A stretch of DNA of 14,787 bases, taken from contig JAEHDI010001125.1 of the NCBI GenBank assembly GCA_016880505.1, positions 1 through 14,787 of the forward strand, in the 5' to 3' direction. The notes under the pieces were generated by a model. The model searched no databases, was not told the DNA's origin, and was given only the letters and a program-made list of their open reading frames with translations. Of this stretch, positions 7,031 to 13,725 are shown piece after piece (the stretch's first letter is position 1; each line of letters opens with the position of its first letter). The position numbers and the translations under genes were made by a program. The stretch is from Bryobacterales bacterium (GTDB lineage: Bacteria; Acidobacteriota; Terriglobia; Bryobacterales; Bryobacteraceae).

Positions 7031-8038
7031 ATGAAACATTTGTCACTACTCGCCATTGTCACGCTCGCGTGCGCTGGCGCCGTCTTTGCGCAGGGCAAGA
7101 AGATCCTGGTCACCGGAATGCCATCCGAAGTGGTCGCCCAATTTCAGGCGGTGGCGCCCGGAGCCACCGTAAAAGCGGTCGACTCGGCCCAGTTGAAAGC
7201 GGAGATCGCCGATGCAGACGCGCTTCTGGGGACCGTAAACCCCGATCTAGTACGCGCGGGGAAGAAACTGAAGTGGGTGCAGATGTATTTCGCCGGGATG
7301 GAGAACGTTCTCAGCCCGGAACTGGTGAACAGCGACATCGTCCTGACCAACGGAAAGATCATCCAGGGTCCCGAGATCGCCGACCACGCGATGGCGTTAC
7401 TGCTCGCGCTGACGCGTGGTTTGTACCGCACGATTCCCACCCGGACGACCGAGAAGTGGAGCCGGAACACGGAGCAGGGAATGGTGGAATTGAACGGGAA
7501 AACCGCGGTGGTCATCGGCGTGGGCGGCATTGGCACGCAGATCGCCGTTCGCGCGCATGGTTTCGGGATGAGGGTGATCGGCGTTGACCCCAAAGACAAG
7601 CCGTATATGCCCTTTGTGGAGAAGATGGTCACACCCGAGCGGCTGGACGAGGTGTTGCCCGAGGCGGACGTGATATTCATTTCTGCTCCGCATACACCGA
7701 AGAGCCGGGGCATGGTAGGGTCGCGACAGTTCGATTTGATGAAGAAAGGCGCATACTTCGTCGCCGTCTCGCGGGGGAAAGTTTTCGATAACAACGCTCT
7801 CGTGCGGGCGCTCGACAGCAAGCGCCTCGCGGGCGCGGGTCTCGACGTCACCGACCCCGAGCCGCTTCCTCCGGGTCATCCGCTGTGGAAGTTCGAGAAC
7901 GTGGTGATCACGCCTCACACGGCAGGCACGTCCGACCGCATTCAGGAGCGCCGTGTGGCGCTGGTGAAGGAGAACGTGAGACGATTTGTAGCCGGCGAGC
8001 CGCTTCTGAACGTGGTGGACAAGCGGGCGGGGTATTGA
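7031..8038 (+). CDS. Exported D-2-hydroxyacid dehydrogenase, NAD-binding
   Basis: 335 residues. The first 20 form a Sec-type signal peptide with a signal peptidase I site (VFA before Q21), unusual for a family that normally works in the cytoplasm. The remainder is a compact D-isomer 2-hydroxyacid dehydrogenase: substrate-domain motif GPEIADHAMALLLAL (113-127), Rossmann loop GVGGIG (163-168) with Asp186 at the end of the next strand favouring NAD(H), and catalytic residues Arg248 (SRGK), Glu277 (DPEPLP) and His296 (TPHTAG) with family-typical spacing. Nothing essential is missing. It resembles GhrA-like glyoxylate/hydroxypyruvate reductases, but the substrate cannot be read from sequence. It is transcribed divergently from the regulator operon and ends 62 bases before the triplicated genes. 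Confidence 0.9.
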   Translation: MKHLSLLAIVTLACAGAVFAQGKKILVTGMPSEVVAQFQAVAPGATVKAVDSAQLKAEIADADALLGTVNPDLVRAGKKLKWVQMYFAGMENVLSPELVNSDIVLTNGKIIQGPEIADHAMALLLALTRGLYRTIPTRTTEKWSRNTEQGMVELNGKTAVVIGVGGIGTQIAVRAHGFGMRVIGVDPKDKPYMPFVEKMVTPERLDEVLPEADVIFISAPHTPKSRGMVGSRQFDLMKKGAYFVAVSRGKVFDNNALVRALDSKRLAGAGLDVTDPEPLPPGHPLWKFENVVITPHTAGTSDRIQERRVALVKENVRRFVAGEPLLNVVDKRAGY

Positions 8039-8055
8039 TCCGCTTCCACGCGGCT

Positions 8056-8070
8056 GCACGTCCGGCGTGC
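8056..8070 (+). other. Small inverted repeat abutting the first TATAAT box
   Basis: GCACG (8056-8060) and CGTGC (8066-8070) flank the loop TCCGG, directly before TATAAT at 8072. It is placed where a weak terminator of the dehydrogenase gene, or an operator over the promoter spacer, could lie. It is absent from the matching positions of units two and three. A stem of five pairs is short and could be chance. Confidence 0.3.
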
Positions 8071-8071
8071 C

Positions 8072-8099
8072 TATAATTCAGCTAGAGGGTAACGCGGAG
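8072..8099 (+). promoter_or_regulatory. -10 box and leader of repeat unit 1
   Basis: TATAAT at 8072-8077 is a perfect -10 hexamer; AGAGGG at 8084-8089 is a possible Shine-Dalgarno ten bases before the ATG at 8100. The block is conserved in the two later units, which supports a role. No good -35 is visible. Confidence 0.55.
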
Positions 8100-9779
8100 A
8101 TGCGAATTCCTCTCTTGCTCGTCCTCGTTCTTCGCGCCGCTCTTGCTTGCGCACAGCAGACACCGCCAGCGGCTGAGCGCACCGCCGTTCCCCTGACCCA
8201 GAAAAAAGAGAAGTTGTGCCGGATTGCGGGGCGTGCATGCCCTGACGGGCGAACCGGTCCGCAAGGTCAACCTCGTCCTGTACCAAGTGAGAATGGAGTC
8301 CAAGCTATATTCGGCCGTCTCGAACGGAGAGGGGCAATTTTTTTTCGATAACATCGAGCCGGGGACCTACGACTTGATGGCGGAGCGCGCCGGCTTTCTG
8401 CATCAGGCGTACGGTTTTCGCGGAGTCGGGTTTATCGGGACGTCTCTGACGCTTGCTGCCAATCAGGAGCTCAAGGACCTGGAATTCAAGCTCACGCCGC
8501 AGGGAGTCATTACCGGGAAATTGCTTGACGAGGAGGGCGAACCGGTCGAGCGCGCGTCGATTAATGTCTTCCGGCAGGTCCAATTCGGCGGACTCGGTCG
8601 CCCTTCCGCTGGTGGTAGCGGATCGATCAACGACGTCGGCGACTACCGAGTTGCCGATCTCCGTCCCGGGCGGTACATCGTTCAGGCTATTCCACCGCCA
8701 CCCTTAGGGGGCGAACCGGAGACCGCACAGAAGGCGGATCAGGTTCGCGAGGCCCAGGTGCTCACGTTTTATCCCTGCGTGACCGACCCGGCGAGTGCGG
8801 CCGTAGTGGACGTGGGACCCGGCCAGGAGGTCTCCGGGATCAACATTACGCTGCGAAAGAGCCACGTGTACCGCGTGTTCGGAACAGTGGCCGGGGGGAC
8901 CGCGGGGCATCTGAAGATGATGCACGTTTCGCTGTTCCCGCCTGGCCCAAAGCCATGACGATGTTTTCTCCCGTGGCCTCGGGAAGAGTCAACGCGGACG
9001 GAACGTTCGCGATCGGGAGGGTGCAGCCGGGATCCTACAATTTGCGCCTGATGCTGGAGGGCGACGACTGGCCACACCTAGTCGGGCGGGCGCAGGTGGA
9101 CGTCGTCGAGGGTGATGTGGAGGGCGTGGTGGTGCGGCTGAGCCAGAGCGTCGCGCTGCGCGGCTCGGTACGGGTGGAAGGAACGGAGAAAGCCAAGGTC
9201 CACGGGGTGCGGTTGGTGCTATTGCCATGCGAAGGGATTCCAGTCAACCCACACGAAACGATGGTGAAAGAAGACGGGATGTTCCGGATGGAGAATGTGA
9301 CACCGGATCGGTACTATGTGCTGGCCGCAAACCTTCCGGAGGGCACGTATCTGAAGTCGGTCCGTTTCGGCAACCAGGAGACGCCGGACAGAAGCGTGGA
9401 CCTGAGCCAGGCACAAGGCAGCGTATCCATCGAAATCGTGCTGAGCCCGGATGCGGGAACCGTGGAGGGTTTGGTGATGGACGACGGAAAGCCGATTCCT
9501 GGCAGTTTGGTGCTGCTTGTACCTGAGCCGCCGCGACCAGAGGAGTCGTATCGTTGGGAGTCGGGCAACACCGACCAGCACGGGCGATTTTCGATCAAAG
9601 GGGTGACCCCCGGTGAGTACAAGCTTTACGCGTCGAGCGACTGGCTGACGGAGGCAAAGCTCGACCCGGAGCTGCTGCAGCCGTTCGAGGAGAAAGCCGT
9701 GAAGGTAACAGTTGCGGAAAAGGGCCGGGAACGGGTGGAGATCGAGCTGCTGAAGCCCCGTGATGCGTCGACTCCGTGA
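8100..9779 (+). pseudogene. Repeat unit 1: carboxypeptidase-regulatory-like secreted protein, split by two frameshifts
   Basis: Aligned with units two and three, this copy is read in three pieces. Piece one (8100 to about 8234) encodes the signal peptide and linker up to KEKLCRIAGR. A 5-base deletion near 8233 then moves the coding frame; the original frame stops at 8349-8351. Piece two (about 8234-8958) encodes domains one to three and ends in GPKP-stop. A 1-base deletion near 8945-8950 returns reading to the first frame, and piece three (8955-9779) encodes domains three to five. ATG of piece three overlaps the TGA of piece two (ATGA, 8955-8958). Apart from the shifts there are no stops and the protein sequence is well conserved, so decay is recent or the pieces are still used. 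One conserved Gly is Cys in piece two (TFYPC). A pseudogene is the simplest reading. Confidence 0.75.
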
Positions 9780-9790
9780 GGCAGGGTGGT

Positions 9791-9818
9791 TATAATTCGG
9801 CTAGAGCGTGACGCGGAG
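9791..9818 (+). promoter_or_regulatory. -10 box and leader of repeat unit 2
   Basis: TATAAT at 9791-9796 lies 22 bases before the ATG at 9819. TCGACT at 9768-9773 is at the ideal 17-base spacing for a -35, but it is within the coding end of unit one. AGAG at 9803-9806 is a weak Shine-Dalgarno. A GTG at 9786 in the same frame is rejected as a start because it precedes the -10 box. Confidence 0.5.
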
Positions 9819-11501
9819 ATGCGAACTCCTTTCGTGCCCGTCCTCGTGCTTCCTGCTGTTCTTGCTTGGGCACAGCCAACGCCGCCGGCGGCTGAGAGCG
9901 CCGCGCCCGAAACCCAGAAGAAAGAAAAGTTGTGTCGGATCACGGGCCGCACTTTGCATGCCCAGACGGGCGAGCCGGTCCGCAAGGTGAAGTTGATCCT
10001 GCACCAGATGAGAATGGAGTCCGTGCCGTATTCCGCCGTCTCGGACTCCGAGGGTCGGTTTGTGATTGATGACATTGCGCCGGGCACCTACTATTTGCTG
10101 GCGGAGCGAGCGGGATATCCGAGGCAGGCGTACGGTTCTCGCGGGTTTGGGTACGGGAGGACGGTCCTGACCCTAACGGCAAGTCAGGAACTGAAAGACC
10201 TGGAATTCAAGGTCATGCCGCAGGGGGTGATTACCGGCAAGCTGCTCGACGAGGAAGGGGAGCCGGTCCGGGAGGCGTCCATCAATGTCTTCCGCCAGGT
10301 TCGAGCCGGCAGTAGCGCGCGTCTGGCAGGTGTTCGCGGAGAATCAACCAACGACGTCGGGGAGTACCGGGTCGCCGAACTCGCTCCCGGGAGGTACGTC
10401 GTTCAGGCCGCGGTGGAGCAGGACTTTTCCGACGAGGATGCTCCAAGACCGAAGAAGGACGAGTCTCGTGAGAGCTATGTGTCGACGTTCTATCCCGGAG
10501 TGACAGATCCTGCCAGCGCGGCCGCAGTGGAGGTGGGCCCCGGCCAGGAGGTCTCGGGAATCAATATCACGCTCCGAAAGAGCCGCGTCTACTTCGTTTC
10601 CGGCAAAGTAGCCGGCGCCACTTCTGGTCAGTTGAAGTTGATGAACGCGTCGCTGACCCCGCGCGAGAGCAGAATGAGGCCGTTGGTGTCCAGCTACATC
10701 TGGCCCAGAGTCAACCCAGACGGCTCGTTCACGTTGGCGAATGTGCAGCCGGGGTCGTACAACATCGCCCTGATGCTCGGAGAAAGCGGCCGGCCCTCTG
10801 TGGTCGGACGGACCACGGTGGACGTCGCCGAGGCCGACGTGGAAGGCGTGGTGGTGCCTGTGAGCCAGGGCGTCACGCTGAGCGGTTTGGTGCGTGTCGA
10901 ACGGAAGGAGAAAGTCGAGGTCCACGGGGTTCGTCTGATGCTGCGACCGGTGGAGGACGCAGAGTCCTTCTCATACACCACGATGGTGAAAGAAAATGGG
11001 ACGTTTCGGATTGAAGGCGTAATGCCCGACCGGTACTCGGTGGCGGTTAATGACCTGCCGGAGGGCGCTTACCTGAAGTCTGTCCGTTTCGGGAACCACG
11101 AGGCGCCCGACAAAAGTGTGGACCTGAGTCAGGCGCAAGGGAGCGGATCCATCGAACTCGTGCTGAGCCCGAATGCGGGGACCGTTGAGGGTCTGGTGAC
11201 GGACGACGGGAAGCCGGCGCCGGGGAGTTCGGTGTTGCTTGTGCCCGACCCACCGCAGCCAGAGGAGCCGCATAGGTGGAAGTGGGCAAACACCGACCAG
11301 AACGGGCGGTTCTCGATCAAAGGAGTGGATCCGGGCGAGTACAAGCTGTACGCTTCGAACGAATCACTAAGTGGTGCTAACGAGGACCCGGAGGCGCTGA
11401 TGCCGTTCGAGGAGAAAGCCGTGAAGGTGACGGTCGCGGAAAAGGGCCGGGAACGGGTGGAGATCGAGCTGCTGAAGCCAGGTGACGCACCGACTCCGTA
11501 A
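9819..11501 (+). CDS. Repeat unit 2: secreted protein with five carboxypeptidase-regulatory-like (transthyretin-fold) domains
   Basis: 560 residues. The signal peptide ends LAWAQP, without the Cys found in the sister copies, so this one is certainly not a lipoprotein. Five beta-sandwich repeats follow, each marked by a motif of the form D/N-x-x-G-x-F/Y-x-[ILV]-x-x-[ILV]-x-P-[GD]-x-Y: EGRFVIDDIAPGTYYL, VGEYRVAELAPGRYVV, DGSFTLANVQPGSYNI, NGTFRIEGVMPDRYSV and NGRFSIKGVDPGEYKL. The family (CarboxypepD_reg-like, often annotated Cna-B-like) is abundant in secreted and outer-membrane proteins of Acidobacteria and is thought to bind or scaffold; there is no catalytic motif. It is the intact middle copy of the triplication. 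Partner and ligand are unknown. Confidence 0.88.
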   Translation: MRTPFVPVLVLPAVLAWAQPTPPAAESAAPETQKKEKLCRITGRTLHAQTGEPVRKVKLILHQMRMESVPYSAVSDSEGRFVIDDIAPGTYYLLAERAGYPRQAYGSRGFGYGRTVLTLTASQELKDLEFKVMPQGVITGKLLDEEGEPVREASINVFRQVRAGSSARLAGVRGESTNDVGEYRVAELAPGRYVVQAAVEQDFSDEDAPRPKKDESRESYVSTFYPGVTDPASAAAVEVGPGQEVSGINITLRKSRVYFVSGKVAGATSGQLKLMNASLTPRESRMRPLVSSYIWPRVNPDGSFTLANVQPGSYNIALMLGESGRPSVVGRTTVDVAEADVEGVVVPVSQGVTLSGLVRVERKEKVEVHGVRLMLRPVEDAESFSYTTMVKENGTFRIEGVMPDRYSVAVNDLPEGAYLKSVRFGNHEAPDKSVDLSQAQGSGSIELVLSPNAGTVEGLVTDDGKPAPGSSVLLVPDPPQPEEPHRWKWANTDQNGRFSIKGVDPGEYKLYASNESLSGANEDPEALMPFEEKAVKVTVAEKGRERVEIELLKPGDAPTP

Positions 11502-11512
11502 CGTGAGGCGGC

Positions 11513-11540
11513 TATAATTCAGTTGGAGAGTCGCGCGGAG
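11513..11540 (+). promoter_or_regulatory. -10 box and leader of repeat unit 3
   Basis: TATAAT at 11513-11518 and GGAGAG at 11525-11530, ten bases before the ATG at 11541. CCGACT at 11490-11495 sits 17 bases upstream of the -10 as a poor -35. An in-frame TTG at 11523 is less likely as a start because it would place seven polar residues ahead of the signal peptide. Confidence 0.5.
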
Positions 11541-13220
11541 ATGCGAATTCCTTCCTTGCTTTTCCTCTTTCCTCTTGCTGCCCTTGCTTGTGCGCAGCAG
11601 CCACCGCCGGCGGCCGAGAGCGCCGCGCCCGAGACCCAGAAAAAAGAAAAGTTGTGCAGGATTACGGGCCGCACCTTGCATGCCCAGACGGGTGAACCGG
11701 TCCGTAAGGTCAAACTCGTCCTGCACCAGATGAGGATGGAATCCAAGTCGTATTCCGCCGTCTCAGATGCCGAGGGCAAGTTTTCCATTGGTGACATCGA
11801 GCCGGGCACCTACCAGTTGACGGCGGAACGTGCCGGCTTTCTGCGGCAGTCGTACGGATCTCGACGATACGGCTTCAGCGGCACGGCCTTAACGCTGATG
11901 ACCGGCCAGGAACTCAAGGACCTGGAGTTCAAACTCATGCCGCAGGGTGTGATTACCGGCAAGGTGCTCGACGAGGATGGTGAACCCGTCCGGGGCGCGT
12001 TCATCAATGTCTCGAAGCAGGTTCAGGCCGGCGGTGGGCGCGGCGCCGGGATGGGCGGGGAGCAGGCCAACGACGTGGGAGATTATCGCGTCGCCGATCT
12101 CGCCCCAGGACGGTACATTGTTCAGGCCAATCCCGCCCCAACCTTCTGGGGTCGGCAGGAAGCTGTGGAGAAAAGCGACGAGGTTCGCGAGGCACATGTG
12201 CCGACCTTCTACCCCGGTGTGACCGACGCGGCGAGCGCGGCCGCGGTGGAGGTCGGGCCGGGCCAGGAGGTCTCCGGGATCAATATCACGCTGCGAAAAA
12301 GCCGCGTGTACCGGGTTTCCGGAACCGTGTCTGGGGCGACCGCGGGGCAACTGAAGACGATGAACCTGTCGCTGTCCCCGCGGGACCGTAGAGCCATGGT
12401 CATGTTTTTCGGCGGGGCCATGGGAAGGGTCAATGCGGACGGCACGTTCACAATCGGCAAGGTGCAGCCAGGATCCTACAACCTGAACCTGATGCTGCGA
12501 GGAGACGGCCGGCCACAGGTGGTCGGGCGGGCGCCGGTGGAGGTGGGCGAGGCCGACGTAGAAGGTGTGGTCGTACGAGTCAGCCAAGGCTTGACGCTCA
12601 ACGGCTTCGTGCGAGTCGAAGGGAAGGAGAAGATCGAGATTCACGGGGTCCGGCTGATGCTCCGGCCGGCGGAAGGGATTGGTTTCGGTATGCAAAACGC
12701 GATGGTGAAGGAAGACGGAACCTTCCGGATGGACGGCGTGATGCCGGACCGTTACTCGATTGGGACTTACAACCTGCCCGAGGGCACGTATCTGAAGTCC
12801 GTGCGTTTCGGAAACCAGGACTCGCCGGACAAGAGCGTGGACCTGAGCCAGGCGCAAGGCACCGCCTCCATCGAACTCGTGCTCAGTCCGAACGCGGGAA
12901 CCGTCGAGGGCCTGGTGACGGACGACGAGAAGCCCGCGCAGGGGATCTCTGTGCTGCTGGCGCCCGACCCGCCCATAGCGGACGACCCGTCCCAGACGAA
13001 ATGGGCCAACACCGACCAGAACGGGCGGTTCTCGATCAAAGGCGTGGCTCCCGGCGACTACAAGTTGTACGCGTCGGCCGAGTCGCTGACAGACGTGTTG
13101 CAGGACCCCGACGCGCTGAAGCCTTTTGAGGAGAAGGCGGTCAAGGTGACGGTCAGCGAGAAGGGCCGTGAGCAGAAGGAACTGACGGTGCTGAAGCCGG
13201 AGGACGCCCGACCGAAGTAA
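11541..13220 (+). CDS. Repeat unit 3: secreted protein with five carboxypeptidase-regulatory-like (transthyretin-fold) domains
   Basis: 559 residues. The signal peptide MRIPSLLFLFPLAALACA is probably cut after ACA; the ALAC sequence is a poor lipobox. Domains lie at about 36-103, 136-195, 256-320, 350-425 and 445-515, with signatures EGKFSIGDIEPGTYQL, VGDYRVADLAPGRYIV, DGTFTIGKVQPGSYNL, DGTFRMDGVMPDRYSI and NGRFSIKGVAPGDYKL. Divergence from unit two is concentrated in a Gly-rich loop (161-175), around 281-297, and in the last 25 residues, where this copy ends LKPEDARPK while units one and two share a different tail. The gene is intact. Its role is unknown; a surface or periplasmic binding protein is a reasonable inference. 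The GNAT gene follows 26 bases downstream and may be read through from here. Confidence 0.88.
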   Translation: MRIPSLLFLFPLAALACAQQPPPAAESAAPETQKKEKLCRITGRTLHAQTGEPVRKVKLVLHQMRMESKSYSAVSDAEGKFSIGDIEPGTYQLTAERAGFLRQSYGSRRYGFSGTALTLMTGQELKDLEFKLMPQGVITGKVLDEDGEPVRGAFINVSKQVQAGGGRGAGMGGEQANDVGDYRVADLAPGRYIVQANPAPTFWGRQEAVEKSDEVREAHVPTFYPGVTDAASAAAVEVGPGQEVSGINITLRKSRVYRVSGTVSGATAGQLKTMNLSLSPRDRRAMVMFFGGAMGRVNADGTFTIGKVQPGSYNLNLMLRGDGRPQVVGRAPVEVGEADVEGVVVRVSQGLTLNGFVRVEGKEKIEIHGVRLMLRPAEGIGFGMQNAMVKEDGTFRMDGVMPDRYSIGTYNLPEGTYLKSVRFGNQDSPDKSVDLSQAQGTASIELVLSPNAGTVEGLVTDDEKPAQGISVLLAPDPPIADDPSQTKWANTDQNGRFSIKGVAPGDYKLYASAESLTDVLQDPDALKPFEEKAVKVTVSEKGREQKELTVLKPEDARPK

Positions 13221-13223
13221 AGT

Positions 13224-13246
13224 GGAGGAAGCCTCGGCTTCACTCC
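13224..13246 (+). promoter_or_regulatory. Distant Shine-Dalgarno with spacer hairpin before the GNAT gene
   Basis: GGAGG at 13224-13228 is 18 bases before the ATG at 13247, too far for normal initiation. Between them GAAGCC (13228-13233) and GGCTTC (13236-13241) form an inverted repeat. If folded, the spacing from GGAG to ATG falls to about five unpaired bases. No other in-frame start lies upstream. Confidence 0.4.
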
Positions 13247-13657
13247 ATGATCACGTATCGCACCGGAAACAACCTGGACCTGGATCAGGTCATCGAGCTT
13301 TACCGCGCCTCGACGCTCGGCGAGCGCCGGCCCGTGGACGAGCGCGAGCGTATGGGAGAGATGCTCCGCAACGCCAACCTCGTGGTGACCGCGTGGGACG
13401 GCGATTTACTGGTAGGCATCTCTCGCTCGCTCTCGGACTTCGCCTACGTGACGTATCTCTCGGACCTGGCGGTGCGAGTCTCCCACCAGAATCAAGGGAT
13501 CGGGAAGGAGCTGATCCGGATCACGCAACGGGAAAGCGGGCCGGGGGCGTACATCGTGCTGCTGGCCGCGCCGAAGGCGGTGGGATATTATCCGAAAATC
13601 GGCTTCGCACAGCACCCCTCGGCGTGGCTTCTGCGCGCGGGGGAGCAGGTTGTGTAG
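13247..13657 (+). CDS. GNAT-family N-acetyltransferase
   Basis: 136 residues, the usual size for a single-domain GNAT enzyme, which transfers an acetyl group from acetyl-CoA to an amine. The N-terminal part (DLDQVIELYRASTLGERRP) is the helix 1-2 region that forms the substrate site. The central strands include VVTAWDGDLLVGISRSL and YLSDLAVRVSHQNQGIGKEL; the latter contains the pyrophosphate-binding motif Q-x-x-G-x-G (Q497-type loop, here QNQGIG). The C-terminal half ends with VLLAAPKAVGYYPKIGFAQH, typical of the last strands. The substrate cannot be inferred. It lies 26 bases after repeat unit 3 on the same strand and faces the membrane-protein gene at 13726. Cytoplasmic; no signal peptide. 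Confidence 0.85.
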   Translation: MITYRTGNNLDLDQVIELYRASTLGERRPVDERERMGEMLRNANLVVTAWDGDLLVGISRSLSDFAYVTYLSDLAVRVSHQNQGIGKELIRITQRESGPGAYIVLLAAPKAVGYYPKIGFAQHPSAWLLRAGEQVV

Positions 13658-13663
13658 GGGGAA

Positions 13664-13716
13664 GGGACAGGCAGCTCTGTCCGCTCGCTGCGCTCAGGAC
13701 AAAGTAGGCGTGTCCC
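13664..13716. repeat. GGACA/TGTCC palindromic block between convergent genes
   Basis: Four alternating modules occur: GGGACAG (13664-13670), CTGTCC (13677-13682), AGGACA (13696-13701) and TGTCCC (13711-13716). Neighbours pair as GGACAG-GCAGCT-CTGTCC, and the outer or inner arms can pair instead, so alternative cruciform structures are possible. The middle, GCTCGCTGCGCTC, is of a type often seen in dispersed intergenic REP-like elements. It lies exactly between two convergent stops (13657 and 13726), so it may serve as a two-way terminator. Whether it recurs in the genome cannot be seen here. Confidence 0.5.
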
Positions 13717-13725
13717 CGGTGGCGC

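Larger units (their letters stand above)
8072..13220 (+). repeat. Tandem triplication of a promoter-leader-gene unit (about 1.72 kb period)
   Basis: Three head-to-tail units begin at TATAAT boxes at 8072, 9791 and 11513. Each has the box TATAATTC, a short leader of shared pattern ending in CGCGGAG, and a gene of about 1680 bases. ATG-to-ATG distances are 1719 and 1722 bases. The encoded proteins align end to end, for example the shared runs GPGQEVSGINITLRKS and SVDLSQAQG in all three. Unit one carries two small deletions. The arrangement implies unequal crossing-over or replication slippage duplicating an entire transcription unit. Confidence 0.9.

Noticed and set aside
7061..7072. Possible lipobox in the dehydrogenase leader (TLAC)
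   Set aside because: The -3 residue is Thr, and a good signal peptidase I site VFA-Q follows six residues later.
7531..7546. TGGCACG...GC sigma-54-like site
   Set aside because: It lies within the conserved nucleotide-binding loop of the dehydrogenase and has no gene start suitably downstream.
9786..9818. Earlier GTG start for repeat unit 2, with parallel starts in units 1 and 3
   Set aside because: It would place coding sequence over the conserved TATAAT box and put polar residues ahead of the signal peptide.
11889..12857. 322-residue minus-strand frame opposite repeat unit 3
   Set aside because: Its residues are His/Arg/Pro-rich as expected of an antisense shadow, and matching pieces occur opposite the other repeat units.
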